A stretch of DNA of 37,500 nucleotides from Glandiceps talaboti (Eukaryota; Hemichordata; Enteropneusta; Spengelidae): positions 6,107,634 to 6,145,133 of the forward strand of contig NC_135562.1 of assembly GCF_964340395.1 (NCBI RefSeq), in the 5' to 3' direction. Each line of letters begins with the position of its first letter. Positions within the stretch are counted from its first letter, which is position 1. The notes beneath the pieces are model-generated. The model searched no databases. It was not told the DNA's origin and saw only the letters and a program-made list of their open reading frames with translations. The position numbers were made by a program, and so were the translations under genes. This document shows, one piece after another, positions 1 through 13,312 of this stretch.

Positions 1-37
1 TAGATAGATAGATAGATAGATCTTTAGATAGTTAAAC

Positions 38-87
<50 letters not shown>
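1..87. repeat. GATA then GACA tetranucleotide repeats at left edge
   Basis: About five TAGA units (1-21) run off the left edge of the window. A short spacer follows, then an almost pure GACA array from about 41 to 87. Both are ordinary tetranucleotide microsatellites seen directly in the sequence. Confidence 0.95.
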
Positions 88-1246
88 CTCATCAATATAG
101 TAGCTGTACTATCGTATAGTTGTCCAATTATGTTACAGGTCAGTGAAATATGTCACATTGACTAGGCAGATGACTATTTTCCCCGTTATTTGTTAAATTG
201 GTTAACGCAAACTACTGTGCGCTTCGGAAATGAAAGTCTTTTACTTTTACTCACTTTTAGAGAATTCAAACCCATTTTAATCTCCGTTATTTTATTATAC
301 AGGAAAATAAAATATTGTCAATTTCCTTGACAGAATACCATGATCCCCGAAATTGGTTTAATTATGACAAGCGAACCAGGTACAAGCTTTTAACATGGAC
401 GAGTTTAGGAAGATGTTAAACACTTTGATTTTCTAGGAAATTGACTCCAAATTCAACGCGCATTCTACCATAATATCGATTGTAAAGTTTGGTCATACTC
501 AACAAAGTTCGTCAAAATCTCTTCTGTCACGTATATCCTTTCTTCCCAAGTCATGACCATGGGGAGATTAAATCGTACAAATCTCCGTCCATTTCAAGCT
601 ATCGATCCGGATAAACATCTGACAAACTTGAACCCTATCAATCTTCATTAAAACAACCACAGACGTGTCTATGAAACAACACAGCAATCGCTAATGGTGC
701 CGTATCAGGGTTTAATATCGCTTGTCAAGGCGTTTAGCTCTGTTGGTGATTTATAGTCGAGTAGACAGCACTAATGAAAGCCTTCATTATACCACATACC
801 CCCATCTCCTCAGTAATTTAAAACGCTGTCAGCCTTAACGGTAAATTCCTTTATTACAGCGGCTTAGGATTTTTTTTAATCATGATCTCATTTTACCTGC
901 GTTCTTAACAGCAGCATTAAAGTTGATTAAACTGGCCGGAAAAATAATTTATTAGATATTTGCACGACATGGTCATTGTTAGACATAATATGATTAGAAG
1001 GAATGAATAAAAAAAATTATAAATGATACGATCTCGGAGGTTAGAGTTTGCACTCTTTATGAAAAGTGTCATGGATGACATATACATCAACTTAGTCATT
1101 GAGAAATGTGTGTGATATCTGATTAAATTGGGCTCTTATGATTCAAAGCTATTGCCAATATCCTTGTGTAAGGGTTTGATGTTGAACATTTTCTTGTAGG
1201 ATAACACCTGAGAGCATAACCATCAAAGCTGTTACGTGAGTTATTT
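88..1246. other. AT-rich non-coding stretch, nothing recognised
   Basis: No open frame longer than about 60 codons, no recognisable protein motif, RNA gene or repeat was found here. The sequence is AT-rich and unstructured to the eye. Confidence 0.6.
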
Positions 1247-1388
1247 TGTGTGTGTGTGTGTGTGTGTGTGCGTGTGTGTGTGATGTATCTAATGTAGTAT
1301 ATAGGCATAGTAGTGGTATGTAAATATAATTTATGTAATGTAATGTAATGTAATGTAATGTAATGTAATGTATGTATGTATGCATGTA
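1247..1388. repeat. TG, ATGTA and TGTA microsatellites 5' of the LINE
   Basis: A TG dinucleotide array (1247-1282, one CG interruption) is followed after about 50 bases by seven or so ATGTA pentamers (1333-1370). These grade into TGTA tetramers ending at 1388. The TGTA tract directly abuts the 5' truncation point of the LINE fragment. A TGTA tract also occurs just past the LINE's 3' end. Confidence 0.93.
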
Positions 1389-1926
1389 TTACATGCAACT
1401 TTGACAGCCAAACTTGACTATTGTAATTCACTTCTCTATGGACTCCCAGACAACACAATAGGCCTGTTACAACGAGCTCAAAATACTGCAGCAAGAATAA
1501 TCACACGCACCAGGAAATTTGCACCGATCACCCCAGTTCTCACCCATCTCCATTGGTTACCAGTTCGTCTCAGGATTGACTACAAAATTTTGCTGTTAAC
1601 TTTCAAGGCCATTCACAACCAGACTCCTGCGTACATCAGTGATCTGCTCCAGCCCTATATTCCAACTCGTACACTCCGTTCATCCACCAAGAAACTTTTA
1701 ACATCTACAACCTACAAAACCATCACATATGGTGGCCGTGCATTTTCATATGCTGCGCCTAAACTATGGAACGTACTACCACTCGACATCAGAGAATCTC
1801 CAAACTTGGAAACTTTCAAAAGAAAACTGAAAACACACTTATTCTCCAAAGCATACAGTGTGGTTTAGCCATTGAGCGTCATAGAGCAAAACAATGTTTT
1901 GGATTTTGGCGCTATATAAACTTTGC

Positions 1927-1957
<31 letters not shown>
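1389..1957 (+). mobile_element. 5'-truncated LINE (CR1/L2-type), RT C-terminal part and 3' tail
   Basis: The element keeps an open frame for about 156 residues ending at TAG 1866-1868. The residues are typical of the last part of a CR1/L2-superfamily reverse-transcriptase ORF: AKLDYCNSLLYGLP near the start, then LHWLPVRLRIDYKILLLTFKA, LRSS, and a GGRAFSYAAPKLWNVLP block followed by FKRKLKTHLF. The palm domain with its catalytic aspartates is missing, so the copy is dead. After the stop comes a short 3' tail with GCGCTATATAAA, then TGAT tandem units (1928-1957), the microsatellite type of 3' end seen in these LINEs. The clean frame suggests a fairly young insertion. The left boundary is inferred from where homology meets the TGTA repeat. 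Confidence 0.85.
1395..1868 (+). pseudogene. LINE ORF2 fragment (reverse transcriptase thumb and C-terminus)
   Basis: This is the coding remnant inside the LINE. It matches the family pattern of a DYCNSLL motif, a central LHWLPV..RIDYK motif, the AAPKLWN motif and a terminal KTHLF motif, ending about nine codons after the last one. No frameshift or stop lies within the retained part. The in-frame ATGs at 1368-1384 fall in the flanking microsatellite and are not the element's own start. Endonuclease and catalytic RT residues are lost by 5' truncation, so it should encode no active enzyme. Confidence 0.82.
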
Positions 1958-1958
<1 letters not shown>

Positions 1959-2118
1959 GTATGTATGTATGTATGTAGGTAGGTAGGTAGGTAGGTAGGC
2001 AGGCAGGCAGGCAGGCAGGCAGGCACGCAGGTATGTCTGTCTGTCTGTATGTCTGTCTGTCTGTCTATCAGTCTGTCTGTCTGTCTGTATGTATGTATGT
2101 ATGTATGAATGAATGCAT
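1958..2118. repeat. Compound tetranucleotide array downstream of LINE
   Basis: A continuous period-4 tract changes its unit stepwise: TGTA (from 1956), TAGG (from 1977), CAGG (about 1999-2025), TGTC (about 2034-2088, with interruptions), TGTA again (2086-2106) and TGAA (2106-2114). The period stays at four throughout. This suggests successive single-base mutations followed by slippage from one seed, the TGAT tail of the LINE. Confidence 0.93.
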
Positions 2119-2664
2119 GTGTGCAGATACTTTTGTGTTGTCTGCTAATATTGAATGAATTCTAATAAGGCCCGATAAAAAGTGTGTGGTTCGTTAAACT
2201 CAATTTTAGATTAGGTTGGGTAGGTGGATTTTTAAATTTATCTTATTATATTTGTTTTCATGTGTGAGTGTCTAGTTCAGGTTTTCCATTGTTTTCCAAA
2301 TGGTGTCTGCGTTGTTTATTCTTCCTATCAGATATACAGCCATTACAGATTGGAAGAATAGTTTTATATTGTCCTTTTAAGTTGATGTCAGTTTCCGCAC
2401 CCATTATTTCTTGCGATACTTTCGCGACGTTATTATTATTTTTCCTAAATACGTATAAAAAAAACACAGTCGGCTTGAAAAACTAGGTGGGGTCGGGTGA
2501 CCGGAACCAAGCAACTGTTTTTATTTGGCCTAAGTCTGAAATGAAAACAACTACATTGCAGTCATCAGAGAGGTGCGTGATACTACACTCCACAGACGTG
2601 ATTTTATTTTCAAATTAAGCAGCATTTTTAGACATTCAAAGAAATGAATTCTTAGTCGCAGGTA
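2119..2664. other. Non-coding, nothing recognised
   Basis: Short open frames of about 70 codons overlap on both strands around 2258-2486. They show no known motif and are best read as chance. No repeat was recognised. Confidence 0.5.
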
Positions 2665-2795
2665 ACATATAATTATGTTATTTGCCAATACTGTTCCACA
2701 TCTTGCTACTCGAGGTCATTTTTCCGGTATAACAGAAAAATGACCTCTCGCAGCAAGATATGGAACAATATTTGGCAATGACATATACATATGTG
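2665..2795. repeat. Fold-back inverted repeat (MITE-like or hairpin-RNA-like)
   Basis: Two arms of about 42 bp (2682-2723 and 2736-2778) are near-perfect reverse complements around a 12-base loop (2724-2735). For example, GAGGTCATTTTT at 2712 pairs with AAAAATGACCTC at 2736, and ATCTTGCT pairs with AGCAAGAT. Weaker pairing continues out to about 2665 and 2795. The length and small loop fit a fold-back transposon remnant. A transcript of it could form a long hairpin. No known microRNA seed was recognised. Confidence 0.85.
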
Positions 2796-3854
2796 TATAG
2801 ATCGAGTGATACATTTAGAGTTATGTAGAACGGATAAATGTCAATGTGTTTGTGTAAATCTAGTACATGCTTACCTAACAAGCTAAGTAACCCTGTAATT
2901 ACCACATCTATTGTGGTATGAATCGTAATAACAAGGGTACAGAAACAACACAATTAAGACATATTGGCTTGCTGATAAGAAATTTATATAAGCTTTGAAA
3001 TCAAGGGCATTGTAATTTACCAAATAAGCTGAATACATGCAAAATTGCTGATACGTTCTCTCTGCAATCGCGTATTGATGCCGACTTAATTTTGCATGGT
3101 TGGGTTCATTTTTGTCCTTTTAATTCCTCACTTATTTTGACTGCGTCATATCCGCTACCTTCTCTCTTTCTTTGTGTCGAGTCTACATAAATCCATATGT
3201 ACAGAGATTTGGCGAATTAAGTATTTATTACCAATGCAAATATGCCATTTTTGTCATCATTGACCGAACTCAGGTTTATAAGCTTAGTCTGCTGGCGACG
3301 AAAGCAGATCAACTCATAATAACCAGATTATATGCACCAGCCAAGGACTTTCAAAAGTAAGATGAATGACGGTCTATTCAGTGATCATTTTCAAATACGT
3401 GTTTGTAGCAAGGACAACCTTTCATTAAAAATCAATTTTTTTCACATGTTTTGTATTATCTAAAATCCTTGATGGATTGCTCAAGTAATAAATAAACTCA
3501 TTAATAATATTATTATTGATATTAAGTGACGTAGATGATTAAATTAATGTATTTACATAACTTCCACATACGTTTCCAGATTGTTTAGGCCCCTGAGTAA
3601 ACATATATTCATTTTTCGTGTTTACCGCTGAACACAATTGACTATCTATGTTAATAAAGTCTATTTTGCACTTTCCGCAAAACAGTTTCATTTATTAATA
3701 TATTGTACATGTGGTTTTTGTTTGATATTTTACATGTAGTCGTTAGTTCATTTTATAGCGGAAAGGATTTTTTTGTGCAGCCTAGATAGAGTAGTCAGTA
3801 GAGAAAATGTAAAATCACCATTAAACTAAAAAATGAATATCTGAACTTCTTCCT
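2796..3854. other. AT-rich non-coding stretch
   Basis: No supported gene. A short AT block near 3489-3525 (TAATAATATTATTATTGATA) is the only local structure noticed. Confidence 0.5.
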
Positions 3855-3867
3855 GGGGGGGGGGGGG
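3855..3867 (+). repeat. Poly-G run of 13
   Basis: Thirteen consecutive G residues are followed by CGC. Homopolymer G runs of this length are rare in AT-rich DNA and prone to sequencing length error. Confidence 0.95.
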
Positions 3868-4862
<995 letters not shown>

Positions 4863-4904
4863 CTTAATTCAAAAGAATAAGGATGTAATATTCTTGAATT
4901 AAGT
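4863..4904. repeat. Short imperfect inverted repeat
   Basis: CTTAATTCAAAAGAATA and TATTCTTGAATTAAG form an imperfect stem around a 9-base loop, just right of the TG array. It is small and may be incidental. Confidence 0.6.
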
Positions 4905-4971
4905 CTATAATGCTTTGCTACTAATATTTGCATCGAGCACTGTTCTCTCCAGCGAGACACTTACATTCATA

Positions 4972-5099
4972 TGTATGCATACATGTATGTATGTATGTAT
5001 GTATGTATGTATGTATGTATGTATGTATACGTATGTATGTATGTATGTATGTATGTATGTATGTATGTATGTATGTATGTATGTATGATATGATATGAT
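4972..5099. repeat. TGTA/GTAT tetranucleotide array
   Basis: A nearly pure TGTA array has one TATACGTATG interruption near 5029. It ends in a few TGATA pentamers (5085-5098). Confidence 0.95.
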
Positions 5100-8000
5100 T
5101 CACAATATAAAATGTCTACGTTTCTGTTATTAAGCCTCGGACTTAAAGGGCATGGGGACCTGCATATGCCAGTTATTTAATATGACCAAGAAAATCAGAA
5201 GTACTAACATCCTTTTCAACACAAGGATGTGTGTGATCACTTAATTCTCAATCTCAATCTCAATGATAGAGATATAGTGTATAATAGGATATGTACGGGA
5301 ATTATGATTCCAGACAATGACAATTACTTATGGAATGGCAATCCTTTTTGCCATATATTTCCATCTTGGCAGGTTCTAATGATTATTAGAAAGACATGTA
5401 CTCTTACACTATATGACTTCTCTTCAGAAAACCTATAACTTCTCTGGACGTACGCATGTTAGTGTTATATCTGTAGATTGGTAATGGTTCGTTCTTAAGT
5501 TTACATAAATGCGGCTGATAAAGTGAACACGGATTTAGTAGTCTGCTCCTTGTAACACTACACACACGTTACTTGATATCTATTGTGAGTATGACTTCTG
5601 TCATGTGTATCGACATCAACGCACATTTGAAGAACTTGTATCAACGTTAGGCAATAGTTGTGAATATATCGTATGTGCTGTTATACCGAGAGGAACAATA
5701 CCTCTTTTTCCCATTTGACAGGTTGCATTTCCATTAGTATCAATTAGTTTTTAGGCTGTTTCCAATTTATCAAATATGATAGACATGTGTTACGTTGACA
5801 CTTTAAAGACATTGTGACATTTTAAACAATTCAACTTTTGAAATTTGCCAGAGTACCGAAACCTTCCATTCCAATGAATGTATACAAAGTTAAATGTATT
5901 TCTTGCAATATTCACTTTTAACGATAGTGACCTTTACATGGAGGAAACACAGACACAAGCTAAGATAACCGCAATTCAAATCATGCCCCAATATCAAAGT
6001 ATTCCTATGCAAGAACACACTTGAGGTCATCCAAGTACGTGCGAAACTATAAAATTATTTCAAATTAAATAACTTGACTTCCTTGGTATTGTGCTTCTTC
6101 CGTTTTGTGCATTGCAAAACCCTCTTCACTTGAAAGTCGTTTACAAAAAAGTAATTGCCCTGACTTATAGATTCTGGCCTGGCAAGGACTTTATCTTTGC
6201 TAACCATTCACTGCATCTAACACAGTATTAGTCTTATTGGACTTATTCAAGATAAGATAGTGATGGTATATTATGTTTCGTAGAGCTGTGTAATCTTACA
6301 TTTTGCATCGAATGTGCGGCTGAATTGCCTCTACCGTTATTAGCGTTAAGATAAATTATTTTTACCGTGGATCCCTATAGGTAGGTATCTTTATGCCGCC
6401 GATTGCCCTTGTACCGTTTGCATATACAACTGTCCAATATTGAGGTCTGAGCATATACATATATCTCGTCTATTCGAGCACGTGCACAGCCGATGTCTTC
6501 AAAACTAATACCCAAGCAGGTCATTGCCTTTTCATAATACCCTCTCTCAAGATGGTGCAAAAAACCCATCTTCTGCATTAATGTTGACAGAATTATAGAT
6601 ACAGCTTGTATTGCCATGGTGATGACTGTAACTTATCTGAAAATTGCGTAAGTGCAAGTTAATGTTTCCGATCGCTTCGTATCTCATATCTATTTCTGTA
6701 TTATAGTACATGATGTGATGTTATCACATAGTTATAAGTTTACACATTCATTTTAATAACAGTACACATAGAATGATACGTAAACAGACTTTAGTGTGTC
6801 ACAATAAGGAAGCAAGAGAAAAGTGTTACATAGGAAAGAATCTAACTAAAATCTCGAATTTCAAGACAAATTTAATGATGGGTGAAACTGTCTGACTGAA
6901 TGGTAATTAGGTAATACAAAATCGATACTAAGACATGTAAGTGACACTCAAGGATGAATCCCAAAATAGCGTACACACAGGTGTATGTCACTGTAGGGAA
7001 TCATCTAAATGTTTATTACCTTGAAAAGTGTCAGTTATATACTTGTTTACCGCTGTCATGTGGGAGATAATTCATTATGAGAGATATATATCCTGGATAG
7101 AAACGGCAGTTTATCCTTTTACATTTATTGTCATATATCCTTGCAGTCTGCATAATACAGGATTCCCTAGAGAAATTTCCATCGTTCATGATTACAGAAT
7201 TTCCGTATGGATAGGTTAAATATTGTAGGTGAAATGCTTCAAGTTTTGAACTTTATACGTTTGAGGTTTTTACGTTAAGAGTAATTTCGCAATCGCTGTT
7301 AACCTTAACGAACATAGCTAGGCTATATTTAGTTTTCTATTTCCATCTGTCTTCTCATTGAAGACCTGTACATGTACTTCAGCCCCTCTACTCCAAACTT
7401 ATGCTATATCATCACTCATTATAGTCAAAATACAAAGGATATATAGTTTATATATTTGTAAATGCTATTTTCATCGTAAATTTGACTTAATTATTATTTA
7501 TTAATTATAAAAATGATATTACAACAAATTATTCCTAAATTTAACTTAATTGCAATCTACCATTATTTTAACAATCTCATAATGGATATAATTACAAAGA
7601 TTGCAAGAATTGAGCCATTGAGGTCAATCATGTTTTACATGATACAAATACAGCATGGCAAGTTTAACAAACTGTGCATTGCTTGTGATTGTTTGAACAT
7701 TAGTTTACACATGTTGTTTATGCCGATTAATTGTTTTGGGAAAATGTAAATAGCTATGAGATATTTGAATATTCCACTAAGTTTATCAGTGCCCATACGT
7801 CAAACCTACCATTTGAATACTTTGAACACACGCACTGTCTAGTTATTAATTGGTGTGTTTAGTATATGAAGCTGACTTCGGCTATGTGTACACATATTTG
7901 ATGGTTACATGTCAAATTCCAATACATTTCTTACAATCGCTTTATCATAAGTTATTGACAATATAACTTCACCTTGGTGAATCTGAGATGCTATAACACA

Positions 8001-8892
8001 TTTTCCTATGTCATATTTTTTTACTTTCGGTTTTTACACTGCTGGTCATAAAATATTAAGATTTCGGTGTTCGGCACACACATACATATCGTCCGAAAAT
8101 ATTCGGCATTTCAAAGTTCAAAACAACAGTTTTTTACTTTAAAAAACGTCAAGGGATTTATTTACTATATTTATCATCGGTACCTCCTAAAGTAGCCAGT
8201 ATTTCTTTTCAAACAGGCCGAGACTGGGATAACTATTTGAATATCACAGAAGTTGTGTAATCTTTGACAAGTTTTTCGATTCAAAGTAACTTCCAAACAT
8301 TATGATACTAAAAGTGACATTACTCATTTTTGACATCGACGTTTACATCAACATCTCTCTCTAATGCATAAATTAGTTGCAACCCCCCTCCCCTCTCTCT
8401 CTCTATTTATCCTTAGAAATACTTGGTTAGAGATTTGAACACCATTGATTACCGAAACATGTCCTAGACTTCTAAAACTCATGGGGCCAAAGGTCAAATT
8501 AGCTCCTTTTAACATAGGCTTCCAATGCCTTGCTTATTGACAGTTTCCCTTTTGATTTCAACACAATGTGCCTCCAATGGCGATGGAAACTGATTAATAT
8601 TGACGAATGGTTAAATAGAATCTACTGCGGCTTGTGAAAGCTGATTTGTAAGCATTCCACTATATGAAATTAATCGAGAAATGGCGCCTACGTCATTGCC
8701 TCAGTGGTACTCGACATATGAATGGAAACATTAAAACCGACATTGTTTCCTGAATTTTTGTTAATGTTAGCAAAAGCATTTGGAGATAATATCCAATTGT
8801 AAATTTGTATTGAGATTTCAAAATTGTGCCTGAAATAGGAACATTTCGATGAAATATGTATACCACCACAAGGCTGACAATCAATATTTTCA
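5100..8892. other. Long AT-rich intergenic stretch without a supported gene
   Basis: Only short open frames occur. Three CTCAAT hexamers stand in tandem near 5246-5263. A CT-rich patch lies at 8383-8405. The minus-strand frame 6375-6617 (80 codons) has a good ATG context, but no domain was recognised (see rejected items). Confidence 0.5.
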
Positions 8893-8942
8893 GTTAAACC
8901 ATAGACCCTACACAGTTGGTGTAGGGTCTATGGTTAAACCAT
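8893..8942. repeat. Perfect 17-bp snap-back hairpin with flanking 10-bp direct repeats
   Basis: AACCATAGACCCTACAC (8897-8913) and its exact reverse complement (8919-8935) flank a 5-base loop AGTTG. GTTAAACCAT occurs at 8893-8902 and again at 8933-8942. Perfect arms with such a small loop suggest a recent templated (snap-back) insertion rather than an old transposon. Confidence 0.93.
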
Positions 8943-11900
8943 GCATTAATCATATCAAATCATAATGTAAGTCCTTATCACACATTGTTACGATATGTTT
9001 ACATTCGTATGCTTTCTTTGCTCTTTTTATTGTGTACGGTTGCTATTTTTTGAGACAGCCTCATTACCATCACACTCATTACTATTCATATTAACATGAA
9101 AGATATACACTGTAGGAATTTTGTCATATCGCGTTCGAGTTGGACATATACAAAATAAAGAGTTTAATTTTGAAAATTTGGTTAACGAGTAAGAGAAAAG
9201 TTTCCTTGAAAGTCTAGAATTTCTGAGTGCTCACCTTTGCCTTAGGATTCACAGTCATTCATATATATATCTTGCATTTGACATTAAAATAAAGGAGATT
9301 ATTGACTATGATAGGAAAGGTCTAACATCGTAGGGTGGGTTAATTGCGTCGTCAATTTGATTAAACTTCCAAATAAAAGTGAAGGAAATACAGAAAGGCT
9401 TTAGCTATAACTTTAGCTAACAACCGTAACATCGGCACTCAATAAAGTTAATCGCGTCCCTACGGGATACCCTTACATCTTCTAATTTGTTATCTCTTCC
9501 ATCATCTGAAGGGTTCCTGAAACTCTTCCAATTACATCCAAATGTCACGCTTGAATTGGCACACTGAATTATTAAGACGGTGTGTGGCTTTTAAATGTTT
9601 ATGTAAGAGTGGTGTAGAATTTCTATGAAGTAATATCGCCTCGAAGGGCAAATTTCCTGTAAAGAAAAGACACAACGCCTTTAGAACGCAGACAAATAAG
9701 ACGAAATTGCTTAAATTTGGATGCGCCTGCCAGAGAATATGAAGTGCTTTTCACTAAAGTAATTGATGCCAGTGGAGTACGCTCTTATCCTAACTAAAGC
9801 TGGTAAATACTAGGAAATGTGCATTTATTGATTACGTGTTCAGAATAGTGGTTCGTTTTCATGATTTTAAGTTTTCTACTCAAGTCCTTGAATATCTCCT
9901 CTTGATTCCGTTGCGAATATACAGATTAACAAAAACCTCATGCCCCTAGGGAAAGTGTGTCTGTTGTACTATTCTGCTTAAAGTACAGTTTGCATGTAGC
10001 TCGCCTCAGTCAAGTACATATCCTAAATGAAGCAAATGCATACGTATCTGTATGTTGTTGTATGTTGTAAATTAGGTTAACCAATATATTATTTTATTTG
10101 TAAAATCATCAAAGAGTCATCAGATAGGAGAATAATATCGGTTTTCTAAACGAAGTGTTATCTAAATAAAAACAGTGAGATCACATTCAATTTGTAAATA
10201 TTACTCAGGAATCTTTTCTAAAACTTAAAGATATGTATGGACGGCATGTTGATATACGAAGAAACAGTCCATGAATTAGCCATTGGAATGGATATGTAAC
10301 AGTTGTCAACATTCTTTCCCATCACCAGTTTTGAATTGCGAGAAATATCAAACAATGATACCAGGTCACTGCCACTTCTTATTATATTTAATTTACAATC
10401 TTCCAGTGAATCAAGAAAGGTTACTAGATCTTAATTAGCAGCTACAAGTGCTGTTCAAAAAATTAATGAACATATATTTCAAAATGGTCCTCGTCTGACC
10501 TTATCAAATCTAACATGACATGTGCAGTTTAATTTGAAAGGTCTTAAAGTATTCATTACCTAACACACAGCTCCTCATATTCTATCGTTACATCAACTAT
10601 ATGCCCTTATGTATAAATCCAGAACGTGTTGATATTGTAATTATCTTCCTATCTGACGGTTTTTTCTAGTTAACCAGGGTTAATCAAAATTCTCGGCAGT
10701 ACTTTATGTTAGTGTCATTATAATCATCAGCGTCAGCTACCGTTAGATGTCAGCGTGGTATGACACCTGGTTTGTCAACTTCGTTAAAATGTTGTGTTGA
10801 AGTCTTATCATAATGACTATAGGTGTTATTAAAATTATTTTCCAAGCCCACCTGGTCTTAATCTGAGTATGTAAAATATGTAGTGTAGATTAATAGCTTT
10901 CAGTACATTCATCCGAAGCAAATCATCCAGACAACATGTTGTTTTTTAGTCATCGGTTCGCTTTCATGCAAAGGCATTGCACTGCCACAGCGTTTAATGT
11001 TGTACTAGGAATGAGACATTGATATTTATTTTGGGTTTGTAACAACAACTTTATTACATGTTTGTACTTGGAGAGAAATATATAGCAACAAAAATGCAGT
11101 CCATGTTTGTAACTTAATAATTGCACACAAATCAATTAATTCATTTTAAAAAGCTTGTCTATATCACTTCTGTGTGTGCATGTCTGTCGCTTTGCCCTCC
11201 CCACACGCATTTATAAACACCATAATTTAGAAAAGTTCAATAACTTTGTTTATATATGTTATTAAATTGGTTAGTTATGTATTCCTTGTTAATGTTCAAA
11301 TCCCTCCTGATACGTACAATAACAAATGTTTTACACATATATTTAGGTTTGATGTTTGTCCTTTTTGCAGTTAATGAGTTATTGTGACAGACGAACACTT
11401 GGTCTATGTTGTTTCATAATGATTGTTGAAGTAAACAAACAATTTTAGTTGTTTTATTAATTAAAAATTCGAAATAAAGACCCACCTATCATCCATATTT
11501 TGAGTATTAAAGAATCAGAGATATAATGGTGATACTTTTGTCAACAGATTTTTACCATGCCATTTGAGCAGATCTAGACAATTGTTTTCCAAAACCTTAC
11601 CATTAAATATTCTTTGAGAAGCCGTGACGTCACGTCGTTCTTATTATTCATGGTACTGCACCTACAAACCAGTCCTACTTTTACAAACTCAGACGCCATT
11701 AACATTAATCCATCTAAAAGGGAATTAAACTAATTGAGCCCTTGGCACTTGAGGGTTAACATTTTAGCACATTTATTAAATCGCTATGTTTTATGGTTGC
11801 AATTTTTAGAACTCAAATTTAAAAAAATGTCTTAGTTTAGTAATTTGGTGTTAGTATTGCAGAGACGTTTACGGTAATTCACGATACTTAATGAATGCCA

Positions 11901-12522
11901 TGCTCTAAAAAGCTTCAGCAGTGCATTACCCTGTCAATGTAATTTCCAATGCATACCGGTTCGGATTCCTAATGTTTATTTGTGCGTGAGGCAATTGAAA
12001 TTTGTAACCGCTATAAGGTATCTCGGCTACATCATATCTTCTACACGTGATGACGAAACAGATATGCAGAGGCAGCTGAAGTCTTTGTATAGTGGGGCAC
12101 ATTATTGTTTGTAACTTCAGTCATTGCTCCAAAGAGGAGAAATTGCACACGTTTTAGAATGTGTTTTTTATATAGTGTTGTTTAATGTTTGGCTATCTAC
12201 GATTCTAGGATGATGTGCACTTTTATAAGTGACATATATTAGCACAGTGCAGTTAGTTTTTGACTTTAGAGGTGGTCAGTATAAGTAATATCTGTGTAAC
12301 CAGAAATATTTAGATTTTTAAATCACTCCTTAGAAAACTGCTGTATATATTTAACTGACATTGTAGAGAGTACTATAATGTGAATCTGCTTTGCCCCATA
12401 CGCATGATGTCTTTAAAACAGTTGGAACTAAAGTAGGATTGTTATGAATATTATACAGCATATGTTTGTATAATTATTATAGTATTTTTATGGAACACTT
12501 TGATGTCTGAAATGAAGAAATT
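8943..12522. other. Long AT-rich intergenic stretch without a supported gene
   Basis: No coding region or RNA gene could be supported. A consensus palindromic CRE (TGACGTCA) is at 11625-11632. A tRNA-like B-box string at 11294 lacks a matching cloverleaf. Confidence 0.5.
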
Positions 12523-12810
<288 letters not shown>

Positions 12811-12835
12811 ACAATAACAATCGAAAGCCGTAGTC

Positions 12836-13271
12836 ACAGTTGTTGTTCTATCAGATAGTTGTATTGTCTGTACACAGTGGGAATGTAACTGATAAGCGAT
12901 GAGTCTCATTTATTTGGAGTAGCTTGCTGTATTTGTTGAGATTGGAAACTCTTTCAACGCAGACTGCACTGAGAACAATTTCCTCATGCATCTACCCCAA
13001 AAACAATTTTACACTATTTCAACCAGATCATATCTTGTCTATGAGACAAGAATAAATATATATTTTAATCTAACAGTGAATTTCAAAACACAATAATAAT
13101 ATTTGTGCTTCATTCATTTGATATTTTTAAAACGTCAATCTACCAGTATAATACTATTAACACTTGTTCTCAGTACATCCTGTCTTAAATGCCAAAATGG
13201 CTTCCTTATCAATTATACTCCCACTGTATACAGACAATAAAACCCCTATCTATCTACTAGAACACCAACTG
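12836..13271. repeat. Inverted-repeat element with about 65-bp arms
   Basis: The left arm 12836-12896 and right arm 13205-13271 are imperfect reverse complements. The best block is ATTGTCTGTACACAGTGGGA (12863-12882) against the complement of TCCCACTGTATACAGACAAT. CAGTTGTTGTTCTA on the left matches the complement of TAGAACACCAACTG on the right. The spacer of about 310 bp shows no coding content. Fold-back MITE remnant is the likely class, with termini not defined. Confidence 0.7.
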
Positions 13272-13298
13272 AGGCAATAACATATTGCCAGAAGGACG

Positions 13299-13312
13299 AT
13301 TATTATTATTAT
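13299..13312. repeat. Short ATT tract at the right end of the inverted repeat
   Basis: Four ATT units lie 28 bases outside the right arm. This is the mirror position of the AAT/ATG array, which ends 26 bases outside the left arm. The tract is therefore probably part of the element. Confidence 0.7.

Noticed and set aside
1333-2118. CRISPR-like or other spaced repeat arrays
   Set aside because: All short-period arrays in the window are gapless microsatellites without unique spacers, and the genome is eukaryotic.
6375-6617. 80-codon minus-strand frame with strong ATG context (ACCATGG)
   Set aside because: No recognised domain. An acceptor-like string upstream is not enough to call a gene in AT-rich DNA. 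It would need transcript evidence.
11260-11320. tRNA-like A and B boxes (GTTCAAATCCC at 11294)
   Set aside because: No acceptor stem or cloverleaf could be paired around it.
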